Source: Mycolicibacterium hodleri (GTDB lineage Bacteria; Actinomycetota; Actinomycetes; Mycobacteriales; Mycobacteriaceae). From it: a stretch of 64,000 bases of DNA. Positions 15,803-24,362 of the stretch are shown piece after piece. Made by a program: the position numbers and the translations under genes. Within the stretch, counting starts at the first letter, position 1; each line of letters opens with the position of its first letter. The stretch lies in NCBI RefSeq assembly GCF_006439015.1, contig NZ_RCZG01000004.1:564910-628909 (forward strand), read 5' to 3'. The notes below the pieces were generated by a model. It was not told the origin of the DNA and did not search any database. It saw nothing but the letters and a program-made list of their open reading frames with translations.

Positions 15803-17364
15803 CGCTAGAAGCGACGACCAACCACCCGACCACCCTCCCCTCCGCCGACGAGCTCCGCGACCGGGTCCGTACGGCTTTGAAGGCCGCCGGCTCCGCGATC
15901 GAGCTCGGCGAACCGGGCGGGCACGGTCTTCAGGCCAGCACCCCGCTCACGGGTGACGTCCTGTTCACCGTCACGGAAACCACTGTTGGCGAAACAGATT
16001 CGGCGATCGCCGATGCGGTGCAGTCGTTCGCTGCCTGGCGGGTCACGCCCGCCCCTGTGCGCGGTGCCCTGGTGGCGCGACTGGGCGAACTACTCGTCGA
16101 GCACAAGGCCGATCTGGGCACGCTGGTCACCATCGAGGCGGGCAAGATCACCTCGGAGGCGCTTGGCGAAGTCCAGGAGATGATCGACATCTGCCAGTTC
16201 GCCGTGGGCCTCTCGCGGCAGCTGTACGGACGCACCATCGCCTCTGAGCGCCCGGGCCACCGGCTGATGGAGACATGGCACCCTCTCGGCGTGGTCGGTG
16301 TGATCACCGCCTTCAACTTCCCGGTCGCGGTGTGGGCGTGGAACACCGCGGTTGCCCTGGTCTGCGGCGACACGGTCGTGTGGAAGCCCTCGGAGCTGAC
16401 GCCACTGACCGCCATCGCGTGCCAGGCGTTGATCGAGCGGGCCGCCGTCGACGTTGGGGCGCCGCCCAACGTGTGCCGACTCATCCAGGGCGGCAGGGAG
16501 ATCGGTGAGCAACTGGTCGACGACCCACGGGTCGCACTGGTCAGTGCGACCGGCTCGGTGCGAATGGGTCGGCAGGTGGGCCCACGGGTGGCGCAGCGGT
16601 TCGGCAAGTCGCTGCTGGAACTCGGCGGCAACAACGCCGCCATCGTCGCGCCCTCCGCCGACCTCGACCTCGCCGTCCGAGGCATCGTCTTCTCGGCCGC
16701 GGGTACCGCAGGGCAGCGCTGCACCACGATGCGCAGGGTGATCGCCCACAGCTCGGTCGTGGACACCTTGGTCGAACGCATCACGTTGGCCTATCGCAGC
16801 CTGCCGATCGGTGATCCCTCCACCGAGTCAACCCTCGTCGGGCCACTGATCCACGAGCGTTCGTACCGGGACATGGTGGGTGCACTGGAGACGGCCCGCG
16901 CCGACGGCGGCGAGGTCGTCGGCGGCGAGCGCGTCGACGTCGGGGGCGACGCAGGCGAGGGCGCGTTCTACGTCACGCCAGCCGTCGTGCGGATGCCGTC
17001 ACAGACCGCGGTCGTCCATGACGAGACGTTCGCACCCATCCTCTACGTCCTGACCTACGACACGCTCGACGAAGCGATCGAGCTCAACAATGCCGTGCCT
17101 CAGGGGCTTTCGTCTGCGATCTTCACCACCGACATGCGCGAGGCCGAACGGTTCATGGCAGCCGACGGTTCGGACTGCGGCATCGCGAACGTCAACATCG
17201 GTACCTCGGGCGCCGAGATCGGCGGCGCGTTCGGCGGCGAGAAGCAGACCGGTGGCGGCCGCGAGTCGGGCTCAGACTCGTGGAAGTCCTACATGCGGCG
17301 CGCCACCAACACCGTCAACTACAGCTCTGAGCTCCCGCTCGCGCAGGGCGTCCACTTCGGCTGA
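15799..17364 (+). CDS. pcd: Piperideine-6-carboxylate / aminoadipate-semialdehyde dehydrogenase
   Basis: An aldehyde dehydrogenase (ALDH7-like) of 521 residues that oxidises the product of Lat to 2-aminoadipate. Motifs in order: VGVITAFNFPVAVWAWN, VWKPSELTPL, ATGSVRMGRQV (NAD binding), LLELGGNNAA (catalytic Glu), GTAGQRCTTMRR (catalytic Cys) and GGEKQTGGGRESGSDSWKSY at the C-terminus. The GTG at 15799 gives the normal length. A longer in-frame reading extends to 15295 but runs through lrpA. It is divergent from lrpA-lat. Confidence 0.93.
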   Translation: MTLEATTNHPTTLPSADELRDRVRTALKAAGSAIELGEPGGHGLQASTPLTGDVLFTVTETTVGETDSAIADAVQSFAAWRVTPAPVRGALVARLGELLVEHKADLGTLVTIEAGKITSEALGEVQEMIDICQFAVGLSRQLYGRTIASERPGHRLMETWHPLGVVGVITAFNFPVAVWAWNTAVALVCGDTVVWKPSELTPLTAIACQALIERAAVDVGAPPNVCRLIQGGREIGEQLVDDPRVALVSATGSVRMGRQVGPRVAQRFGKSLLELGGNNAAIVAPSADLDLAVRGIVFSAAGTAGQRCTTMRRVIAHSSVVDTLVERITLAYRSLPIGDPSTESTLVGPLIHERSYRDMVGALETARADGGEVVGGERVDVGGDAGEGAFYVTPAVVRMPSQTAVVHDETFAPILYVLTYDTLDEAIELNNAVPQGLSSAIFTTDMREAERFMAADGSDCGIANVNIGTSGAEIGGAFGGEKQTGGGRESGSDSWKSYMRRATNTVNYSSELPLAQGVHFG

Positions 17365-17455
17365 GCGGCGCATCGCCGCGCCGACCGTGCGGCAAGTCGT
17401 CGACGGAATGCCACTTCTTCGCCGGGTGGCTACACAGTCGACGTCAGTCGAGAAG

Positions 17456-17542
17456 CCCGCCGTAATCACTCCCCGGGTCGCTGCGCTCCTGCCCGCCGTA
17501 AGTACTCCCCGGGTCGCTGCGCTCCAGCCCGCCGTAAGTACT
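17456..17542. repeat. Tandem direct repeat, 36-bp unit, 2.4 copies, upstream of htpG
   Basis: Unit 1 at 17456-17491 begins CCCGCCGTAATCACTCCCCG and unit 2 at 17492-17527 begins CCCGCCGTAAGTACTCCCCG. A partial third copy (17528-17542) reads CCCGCCGTAAGTACT. The units differ at about three positions. The array ends 8 bases before the htpG start and fills the pcd-htpG gap, so it could influence htpG expression. Confidence 0.85.
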
Positions 17543-17550
17543 ATCGCAAC

Positions 17551-19497
17551 GTGAGCGAGCAGGTCGAACAGAGGGAATTCCAGGCAGAGGCCCGCCAGCT
17601 GCTGCAGCTGATGGTCCATTCCATCTACTCCAACAAGGATTCGTTCCTGCGGGAGTTGATCTCGAACGCGTCCGACGCGCTGGACAAACTCCGCCTCGAA
17701 GCGTTCCTCAACAAGGACCTCGACGTCGACACCTCCGATCTGCACATCGAGGTCGACATCGACGCTGGGGCGAGCGAAGCGACGGGGACTGAAAGAGCCG
17801 CACGCACGCTGACCATCCGCGACAACGGCATAGGAATGAGCCGCGACGAGGTCGTCGACCTCATCGGCACCCTCGCCAAGTCCGGTACCGCCGAGCTTCG
17901 AAAGAAGCTCGGGGAAACCAACAAGGCGAGCGACGCCGAAGAGCTGATCGGGCAGTTCGGCATCGGGTTCTACTCCACGTTCATGGTGGCCGACGCGGTC
18001 GAGCTCCTGACGCGGAAGGCGGGCGAGAGTGCGGCCACGCGTTGGGAATCCAGCGGTGACGGCACCTACACCATCGCCAATGTCGACGACGCTCCGCAGG
18101 GCACCTCGGTGACGTTGCACCTCAAGCCCGAGGACGCCGACGACGAACTGCACGACTACACGGCGCCGTGGAAGATCAGGGAGCTCGTCAAGAAGTACTC
18201 CGACTTCATCTCCTGGCCGATTCGGATGGAGGTCGAGAAGACGACCCCGGCGGCCGAAGAGGGTGGCGAGCCGACGGTGACCGTCGAGACCGAGACGATC
18301 AACTCGCGGACGGCGTTGTGGGCCAAGCCCAAGAGCGAGGTCTCCGACGAGGAGTACGCCCAGTTCTACAAGCACGTCGCCCACGCCTGGGACGAGCCGC
18401 TCGAGGTCATCGCGATGAAGGCCGAGGGCACGTTCGAGTACCAGGCGTTGCTGTTCATTCCGTCGATGGCACCGTTCGACTTGTTCAACCGTGATGGCCA
18501 TTCTGGGGTCCAGCTCTACGTCAAGCGCGTCTTCATCATGGGTGACTGCGATGAGCTGGTGCCCGAATACCTGCGGTTCGTCAAGGGCGTCGTCGATGCA
18601 CAGGACATGTCGCTCAACGTGTCTCGCGAAATGCTGCAGCAGGACCGCCAGATCAAGGTGATCCGCCGCAGCCTCACCAAGAAGGTGCTGTCGGCGGTCA
18701 AGGACCTACAGGCCAACCGCTCCGACGCCTACGAGACGTTCTGGACGCAGTTCGGCCGAGTCTTCAAGGAGGGCTTGATCTCCGATGCCGACAATCGCGA
18801 CATGGTGTTGCGACTGTCGTCGTTCGCGTCGACGTTCAGCGATCAGGTGCCCACGACGCTCGCCGACTACGTCGGCCGGATGAAGGACGACCAGACGCAG
18901 ATCTTCTACGCGACGGGCGAGTCGAGGCAACTACTCGAGCGCTCACCGCACCTGGAGGCGTTCAAGGCCAAGGGTTACGAAGTGCTGCTGCTGACCGACC
19001 CCGTCGACGAGGTGTGGGTGGAGTCGGTGCCGGAGTTCGACGGCAAGACACTTCAGTCGGTGGCCAAGGGTGAGGTGGACCTCGGCGCCTCCGATGAACC
19101 GGCGGACGAGACCGCGCACGGGGACTTTGCCGAACTGCTGACCTGGTTGCAGGAGACGCTGGATGAGCACGTCAAGGAGGTGCGACTGTCGACGCGGCTG
19201 ACGTCATCGCCGGCTTGCCTGATCACCGACACCTTTGGCATCACTCCGCAACTGGCGCGCATGTATCGCGCATCAGGGCAGGAGGTACCCGTCGGAAAGC
19301 GGATTCTGGAACTCAACCCCGATCATCCGCTGGTGACCGGCCTACGACAGGCCTTGACCGATCCCGCGCACCGGGACGGTCTGGCCGAAACTGCCGAATT
19401 GCTCTATGGGACAGCCCTTCTCGCTGAGGGCGGCGTACTGGACGATCCGGCGCGGTTTGCGGCACTGCTGGCAGACCGGTTGGCGCGAACGGTATAA
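17551..19497 (+). CDS. htpG: Molecular chaperone HtpG (Hsp90)
   Basis: A full-length 648-residue bacterial Hsp90. The N-terminal GHKL ATPase contains SNKDSFLRELISNASDALDK, IRDNGIGM and GQFGIGFYS. The middle domain has FNRDGHSGVQLYVKRVFI and LNVSREMLQQDRQIK. The C-terminal dimerisation domain closes the protein. It assists folding of client proteins under stress, using ATP. The GTG at 17551 is the start. The gene lies between pcd and a decayed second copy of a pcd-like 3' end, a location that differs from M. tuberculosis, where htpG is elsewhere. Confidence 0.96.
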   Translation: MSEQVEQREFQAEARQLLQLMVHSIYSNKDSFLRELISNASDALDKLRLEAFLNKDLDVDTSDLHIEVDIDAGASEATGTERAARTLTIRDNGIGMSRDEVVDLIGTLAKSGTAELRKKLGETNKASDAEELIGQFGIGFYSTFMVADAVELLTRKAGESAATRWESSGDGTYTIANVDDAPQGTSVTLHLKPEDADDELHDYTAPWKIRELVKKYSDFISWPIRMEVEKTTPAAEEGGEPTVTVETETINSRTALWAKPKSEVSDEEYAQFYKHVAHAWDEPLEVIAMKAEGTFEYQALLFIPSMAPFDLFNRDGHSGVQLYVKRVFIMGDCDELVPEYLRFVKGVVDAQDMSLNVSREMLQQDRQIKVIRRSLTKKVLSAVKDLQANRSDAYETFWTQFGRVFKEGLISDADNRDMVLRLSSFASTFSDQVPTTLADYVGRMKDDQTQIFYATGESRQLLERSPHLEAFKAKGYEVLLLTDPVDEVWVESVPEFDGKTLQSVAKGEVDLGASDEPADETAHGDFAELLTWLQETLDEHVKEVRLSTRLTSSPACLITDTFGITPQLARMYRASGQEVPVGKRILELNPDHPLVTGLRQALTDPAHRDGLAETAELLYGTALLAEGGVLDDPARFAALLADRLARTV

Positions 19498-19506
19498 CGT
19501 CACACG

Positions 19507-19605
19507 TCAGGGTCCGACTCTTGGAAGGCTGACGTGAGGCGGGCTACCAAGGCCGTCGACTACGGCTCCGAACTGCCGCTCGCTCAGGCTGTCCACTTCG
19601 GCTAG
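19507..19605 (+). pseudogene. Decayed 3' end of a second pcd-like aldehyde dehydrogenase
   Basis: The plus strand reads SGSDSWKADVRRATKAVDYG, then SELPLAQAVHFG and a TAG stop. This matches the last 33 or so residues of Pcd upstream (SGSDSWKSYMRRATNTVNYS, SELPLAQGVHFG). Nothing of the rest of the enzyme is present, and the match starts abruptly 10 bases after the htpG stop. About a quarter of the bases differ, so the copy is old or came from a related gene. The CoA-transferase gene on the other strand reads through it. Confidence 0.8.
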
Positions 19606-20736
19606 CACCTCGGCCGTATCCGCGCCCAGCTCGGGCGCGGGGCCGGCCACCCGGCCCGGCGTGCGCGAAAACCACGTCGGCACACCGGGAAAGCGTACCG
19701 GCCCGTGTTTGGTGTCCACCGTTTCGAAGAGTCCGACGGCATTGAGGTGTGGATCATCGAACAACTCGTCCGGCGTCTGGATGGGCGCCGCAGGAATCTC
19801 CAACTCGCGGAACAGCTCCAGCCACTCCGCGGTGGTGCGCTCCAACAGTGTCTGCGCGATCAGCCCGTACATGACGTCGATCTGCTTGGCCCGTTGCTCG
19901 AGCTTCGAGAACGCCTCGCCGTACTCCCCAATCCAAGCAGGCCTGACACTATCGACGAAAGCGTTCCAGTGCTTGTCGTTGTAGATCAAGACCGCGACGT
20001 GGCCGTCCTTGGTCGGGTAGGGCTTGCGGTTCGGTGCCACCGTCCGCGGATAGATCGCCGGACCGAGCGGCGGTGAGAACATGGCGCCGTTGGCGTGCTC
20101 GACGAGCATGAACGACGCCATCGTCTCGAACATGCTGACCTCGACCTCCTGGCCATCGCCAGTGCGCTCGCGGTGGAACAGCGCCATCATGGTGGCGTAC
20201 AGCGCCGTGAGCCCGGCAACCTTGTCCGCCACGATGGTTCCGACATAGGTCGTCTCACCGGTGAGGAGCTTCTGCACGGCCGCGAGTCCGGATTGAGCCT
20301 GAATGACGTCGTCGTAGGCGGGCCGGTCAGCCTCTGGTCCACGACGGCTGTAGCCGTAGCAGTTGGTGTAGACGATGGTCTGGTTGATGGCGGCCACCTC
20401 ATCGTAGGCGAACCCCAGCTTGGCGATCGCCCGCGCCCGCATCGAATGGATGAAGACATCCGCGCCCTCGATCAGCGCGCGCAATGCCGCAGCGCCCTCG
20501 TCTGTGGTGAGATCCAGTACGACACTGCGTTTTCCGCGGTTGACGTTGACGAAGACGCCGCTCATGCCGGGGGCCGGGCCGACCGAGATGTAGCGGGCGT
20601 TGTCGCCAGTAGGCGGCTCGACCTTGACGACGTCGGCGCCCATGTCAGCCATGATCTGCGTGCAGTACGGCCCCATCACCACCGCCGTGAGGTCGACGAC
20701 GCGCACGCCATCAAGCGGTCCCTTCTGCTCACTCAT
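19507..20736 (-). CDS. Class III (CaiB/BaiF family) CoA transferase
   Basis: A 409-residue family III CoA transferase that moves CoA between acyl groups. Features: the N-terminal GVRVVDLTAVVMGPYCTQ, VKVEPPTGDNAR, and YDDVIQAQSG, whose first aspartate fits the catalytic residue. PDELFDDPHLNAVGLFETV is at the C-terminal side. The natural end is expected soon after GADTAEVLAEV. The last 27 or so residues are the antisense translation of the aldehyde dehydrogenase remnant and so were probably acquired by rearrangement. The start is ATG at 20736, overlapping the upstream SDR gene by 8 bases. It is the last gene of the minus-strand catabolic operon. Confidence 0.88.
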   Translation of the reverse strand: MSEQKGPLDGVRVVDLTAVVMGPYCTQIMADMGADVVKVEPPTGDNARYISVGPAPGMSGVFVNVNRGKRSVVLDLTTDEGAAALRALIEGADVFIHSMRARAIAKLGFAYDEVAAINQTIVYTNCYGYSRRGPEADRPAYDDVIQAQSGLAAVQKLLTGETTYVGTIVADKVAGLTALYATMMALFHRERTGDGQEVEVSMFETMASFMLVEHANGAMFSPPLGPAIYPRTVAPNRKPYPTKDGHVAVLIYNDKHWNAFVDSVRPAWIGEYGEAFSKLEQRAKQIDVMYGLIAQTLLERTTAEWLELFRELEIPAAPIQTPDELFDDPHLNAVGLFETVDTKHGPVRFPGVPTWFSRTPGRVAGPAPELGADTAEVLAEVDSLSERQFGAVVDGLGSPPHVSLPRVGP

Positions 20737-21652
20737 GTCCCGCCTCCCGGCTCGCCATCGCGAAGCTGTACCGGATGTGGTCGGCGTGTCCGTCGGGAAC
20801 GGGCGGGAACACCAACGCCGCGGTGTCGTCGCGGATGGCGTCGAGATGTTCGCCGACCTCTTCGATCGACCACGACGGTCGGTACACACCCGGGGTCTCC
20901 GCGACGAATGCGCGGGCCAGCCGGCCTGCCAGCGCGATGATCATTTCGCCTGTGATGGAGCATGATTCGTGAGCCAGCCAGCCGACCGCGGGGGCGACCA
21001 GATCCGCACCCATCGGCGGGTAGGACGAGGTGTCGATGCCTTCGGCCATTCGCGTCACGGCGGCCGGCACGATGACGTTGCTCTTGACGTCGTACGCGGC
21101 GCCCTCGATGGCGGCGACGTTCGACAGCCCGAGGATGCCCGACTTTGCGACGGCATAGCTGACCACGTCGTGGTTGCCGTAGAGGCCGCCGATCGACGAC
21201 GTCAACACGATACGACCGTAGCCCGCGTCGCACATCACCGGAAATGCGGGATGCACGACGTGAAACGCACCCCGCAGATGGACGTCGAGGACACCTTCGA
21301 AGTCCTCGTAGCTGATGTCCCGCAGGGACGCCCGCCGAACATTGCCCGCGTTGTGCACCAGCACGTCGATCCGACCGAAGTGCTCGAGCGCAGCGTCGAC
21401 GATGGCGCGGCCGCCCGCGGGAGTGGTGACCGACTCGACACTAGCCACGGCCTCGCCGCCCGCCGCCGCGATTTCGCGAACCACGTCCTGAGCGGGACCC
21501 GGGTCGGAACCGTCACCGGTCAGGCTGCCGCCGAGGTCGTTGACCACGACCTTGGCGCCGCGCGATGCGAGAAGTAGTGCATAGGCACGACCGAGTCCGC
21601 GGCCGCCGCCCGTAATGACGGCGACCCGGTCGTCGAACCGAAGCTCGGTCAT
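20729..21652 (-). CDS. Short-chain dehydrogenase/reductase (MFE-2/hydroxyacyl-CoA type)
   Basis: An SDR of about 307 residues with the N-terminal NAD motif TGGGRGLGRAYAL, VVNDLGG, the HNAG segment, catalytic Ser in LTSSIGG and the YAVAK catalytic pair. The C-terminal extension SIEEVGEHLDAIRD is typical of peroxisomal-type hydroxyacyl-CoA dehydrogenases of multifunctional enzyme 2. It probably oxidises a hydroxyacyl-CoA or alcohol in the pathway of this operon. Several adjacent start codons exist (21652, 21655, 21670); 21652 gives the conserved MTELRFDDRVAVITG start. Confidence 0.85.
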   Translation of the reverse strand: MTELRFDDRVAVITGGGRGLGRAYALLLASRGAKVVVNDLGGSLTGDGSDPGPAQDVVREIAAAGGEAVASVESVTTPAGGRAIVDAALEHFGRIDVLVHNAGNVRRASLRDISYEDFEGVLDVHLRGAFHVVHPAFPVMCDAGYGRIVLTSSIGGLYGNHDVVSYAVAKSGILGLSNVAAIEGAAYDVKSNVIVPAAVTRMAEGIDTSSYPPMGADLVAPAVGWLAHESCSITGEMIIALAGRLARAFVAETPGVYRPSWSIEEVGEHLDAIRDDTAALVFPPVPDGHADHIRYSFAMASREAGHE

Positions 21653-21666
21653 CATGCCCGGGCTGC

Positions 21667-22509
21667 TCAAGCGAACGGTTCCTCACCCGCGAGCTTCGTC
21701 CGCTGCAGCAGCCGGCCCGACGCCGGGTCGTACGGCGTCGCGCGATGCATGGTTCCGGTGTTGTCCCACATCACCAGATCCCCGACCGACCACTGATGGC
21801 GATAGACGAAATGCGGCTGAGTCGCCCACTCGCGCAAGCGGACAAGCAGTTCGATGCTCTTCCGACGGTCCATCCCGACGACGTGGCCTGCCGTACATCC
21901 GAGCACCAGGGACTTGCGACCCGATCGGTGCGTCCAGACCAGCGGCAGGTCGCGCTCGCCGATCGACATCATCTGCTGGAGGATCTCGAGCGCGGGTTCT
22001 GGCTCGTAGTAGAACAGCGTGGTCCATGTCGAGTGCGTCACCTGCAGCCCGTCGAACACGGCCTTGTCTTCGTCGGGAAGGTCGTCGTAGGCGGCATAGG
22101 TGTTGCAAAACTCGGTGTCACCCTCGCCATCGTTGCCGAGCGCCTTGCTGGAGAGGAGCGAGGCCAGGATGGGCACTTCGTTCATGGTGCCGTCCAGGTG
22201 CCAGTACAACGAGCCCTTCAGATAGTCCGCCTGCTTGTTGACCGTCTTGTCGAGCGTGACGTTGTAGAGCTTCTCGCCCTTGCGCTCGGTGGCCAGCGCG
22301 CCGAGTGTCTCGGTGAACGCCACCTGCTCGTCGTCGGTGAAGGAGATCTCCGGGAACACCAGCACGCCGCGCCGTTGGAGCAGATCGCGAATGGTGTCCG
22401 CGTGCTCACCCGACAGCAACGTCGTCTTGTCCGCAAGGATCTCGGTGCCGATCCGGGGGTTGATGTCCCGTGCGGACAACGCATCGACCGCATCTGCCTG
22501 AATCGTCAC
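21667..22509 (-). CDS. TauD/TfdA family 2-oxoglutarate-dependent dioxygenase
   Basis: A 280-residue Fe(II)/2-oxoglutarate dioxygenase. The iron ligands appear as His104 and Asp106 in YWHLDGT and a distal histidine in MHRATPYD (about residue 255). The arginine in GRLLQRTKL fits 2-oxoglutarate binding. Such enzymes hydroxylate carbons next to sulfonate, ether or alkyl groups. It overlaps the upstream flavin monooxygenase by 4 bases (ATGA), so it belongs to the same oxidative pathway. Substrate unknown. Confidence 0.88.
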   Translation of the reverse strand: MTIQADAVDALSARDINPRIGTEILADKTTLLSGEHADTIRDLLQRRGVLVFPEISFTDDEQVAFTETLGALATERKGEKLYNVTLDKTVNKQADYLKGSLYWHLDGTMNEVPILASLLSSKALGNDGEGDTEFCNTYAAYDDLPDEDKAVFDGLQVTHSTWTTLFYYEPEPALEILQQMMSIGERDLPLVWTHRSGRKSLVLGCTAGHVVGMDRRKSIELLVRLREWATQPHFVYRHQWSVGDLVMWDNTGTMHRATPYDPASGRLLQRTKLAGEEPFA

Positions 22510-24362
22510 GTGCCCAACTCCAATCCGTCGAGCTCGCCGCTGGCACGCCAGTCTGCCAGCAGGTCACCGAAGGCGTAGAAGCCGGGCGAGTAGAAATCGC
22601 CTAGGAAGGAGCCGTTGCGCTCCGCACCTCCGCGGCCTTCGTTGTTGTAATAGCCGGGCGTGCAGGAAAGTTCGAAAGCCGAGTTGTCGATTGCCAGCTC
22701 GCGGACCGTCGAAACCCAGGCATCCTGACCCTCCTGGCTGGGCTCGACTGTGGTTGCACCGCGGCCTTGGGCCTCGGCGATGAGGTAGGCGATGTGCTCG
22801 GCCTGTTGCTCGAACATCGCCGTCGTGTTGGCTGATACGCCGCCCTGAATGAAGCCCATGAAGAATTGGTTCGGGAACCCGCGGCTGGTCATGCCATGCA
22901 GCGTTTTGTAATCGTTGCGCCAGTGGTCGAACAGCGACAAACCGTCGCGGCCCAAGATGTCGTTGATCGCGAATCGACGGCTGATCTCGGTGGAGATCTC
23001 GAACCCGCTCGCGAAGATCACGCAGTCCACCTCGTACTCGACGCCGTCGGCGACGATTCCCTTGTCGGTCAGCCTTTCCACGCCCTTGGACGCCGACACG
23101 TCGACGAGCTTCACATTGGGACGGTTGAAGGAGGCCAGATACTGCTCACTGGAAGACGGCCGCTTGCACATGAAGCGGTAGTACGGCTTCAGCGCCTCGG
23201 CGGTGGCGGGATCCTCGACGATCGCAGAGACGCGGCGACGCAGCCGCTCCATGATCTTGTAGTCTTCCTCCTCCCGAAACGCCATGATCTGCTCGATGGT
23301 CACCGCTGCGGGGTCATCGCTGCCGGCGATCCGGGCGGTCAGGTTGCGCCCGAGCTCAGTCCAGAAGTCGCAGACCAGATCTGGTTCACCGAACACCACG
23401 CCGACAAACGGCGACCAGTTGTGGAAGTTGCGCTTTCGCTCCTCCTGCCACCCCGGCTGCAGCGACGCGGCCCAGGCCGGATCGGTGGGCGGGTTGGTGC
23501 GTTCGTCGACCGATGATGGTGTCCGCTGAAAAACGACGAGCTCTTGGGCATCGCGGCCGAGGTGCGGTACCAGTTGGATGCCGGTTGCTCCGGTCCCAAC
23601 GAGTGCGACGCGTTTATCTGCCAGCTTGTGCAGGCCGCCGTCGGCGTCACCGCCGGTGTATTCGTAATCCCAGCGCGCGGAGTGGAACACATGGCCTCCG
23701 GCGGCCTGGTATTCCTTGATGCCGGGGATGCCGGGGAGCTTCGGGCGGTTGTAGGAACCTTGCGCCATGACCACGAACCGGGCCCGAATGTCGTCACCAC
23801 GGTCGGTAAAGATCTGCCAGCGCTGCGTCGCGTCGTCCCAACGCAGTTCGCGAACCTGGGTGGAGAACAGCGCACCGTCGTAGAGACCGAAATGCTTGCC
23901 GATGTCACGACAGTGCTGGAAGATCTCGGCGCCGTCGGCGAACTTCTTGCTCGGCATGAAGTCGAGCTCTTCGAGGAGCGGGATGTAACAGTAAGCATCG
24001 TTGTCGCACTGGATTCCGGGAAAGCGGTTCCAGTACCACACACCACCGAAATCGCCGGCCATCTCGATGACGCGGATCCCCTCGACACCGGCCTTCTTCA
24101 AGTGGGCCCCGGCCAATAGACCGGCGAAGCCGCCTCCGAGTATGACGACGTCGACGTCCTCGGTTAAAGGGTCCCGCTCGGTCACCGTCGTGTACGGATC
24201 GACCTCGGCGAATTCGGCGAAATCACCGTCCAGTTCCAGGTACTGATCAGCCCCCTCAGGCCGCAGACGCTTCTTCCGTTCGGCGGCGTACTTTTCCCGA
24301 ATCGCGGGGATGTCGATATCGGAAGGCGTATCGGTTGGGCCACACTCTCGCACGTCCGTCAC
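22506..24362 (-). CDS. FAD-dependent Baeyer-Villiger-type monooxygenase
   Basis: A 618-residue class B flavoprotein monooxygenase. There are two Rossmann motifs, VVILGGGFAGLLAG for FAD near residue 80 and VALVGTGATGIQLV for NADPH. Between them lies GGHVFHSARWDYEY, which keeps the GxxxHxxxWD part of the Baeyer-Villiger fingerprint. EMAGDFGGVWYWNRFPGIQCD is typical. These enzymes insert oxygen next to a ketone, giving esters or lactones. Start is GTG at 24362, in a GTGA overlap with the upstream LLM gene. A longer in-frame reading to 24521 runs into that gene and was rejected. Confidence 0.9.
   Translation of the reverse strand: MTDVRECGPTDTPSDIDIPAIREKYAAERKKRLRPEGADQYLELDGDFAEFAEVDPYTTVTERDPLTEDVDVVILGGGFAGLLAGAHLKKAGVEGIRVIEMAGDFGGVWYWNRFPGIQCDNDAYCYIPLLEELDFMPSKKFADGAEIFQHCRDIGKHFGLYDGALFSTQVRELRWDDATQRWQIFTDRGDDIRARFVVMAQGSYNRPKLPGIPGIKEYQAAGGHVFHSARWDYEYTGGDADGGLHKLADKRVALVGTGATGIQLVPHLGRDAQELVVFQRTPSSVDERTNPPTDPAWAASLQPGWQEERKRNFHNWSPFVGVVFGEPDLVCDFWTELGRNLTARIAGSDDPAAVTIEQIMAFREEEDYKIMERLRRRVSAIVEDPATAEALKPYYRFMCKRPSSSEQYLASFNRPNVKLVDVSASKGVERLTDKGIVADGVEYEVDCVIFASGFEISTEISRRFAINDILGRDGLSLFDHWRNDYKTLHGMTSRGFPNQFFMGFIQGGVSANTTAMFEQQAEHIAYLIAEAQGRGATTVEPSQEGQDAWVSTVRELAIDNSAFELSCTPGYYNNEGRGGAERNGSFLGDFYSPGFYAFGDLLADWRASGELDGLELGT

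Noticed and set aside
17456..17542. Possible CRISPR array (36-bp repeat)
   Set aside because: The units are directly tandem with no spacers, only 2.4 copies, and no cas genes occur in the window.
17272..18501. 409-residue minus-strand open frame opposite htpG
   Set aside because: Antisense of a well-supported chaperone gene; its composition mirrors the htpG codons.
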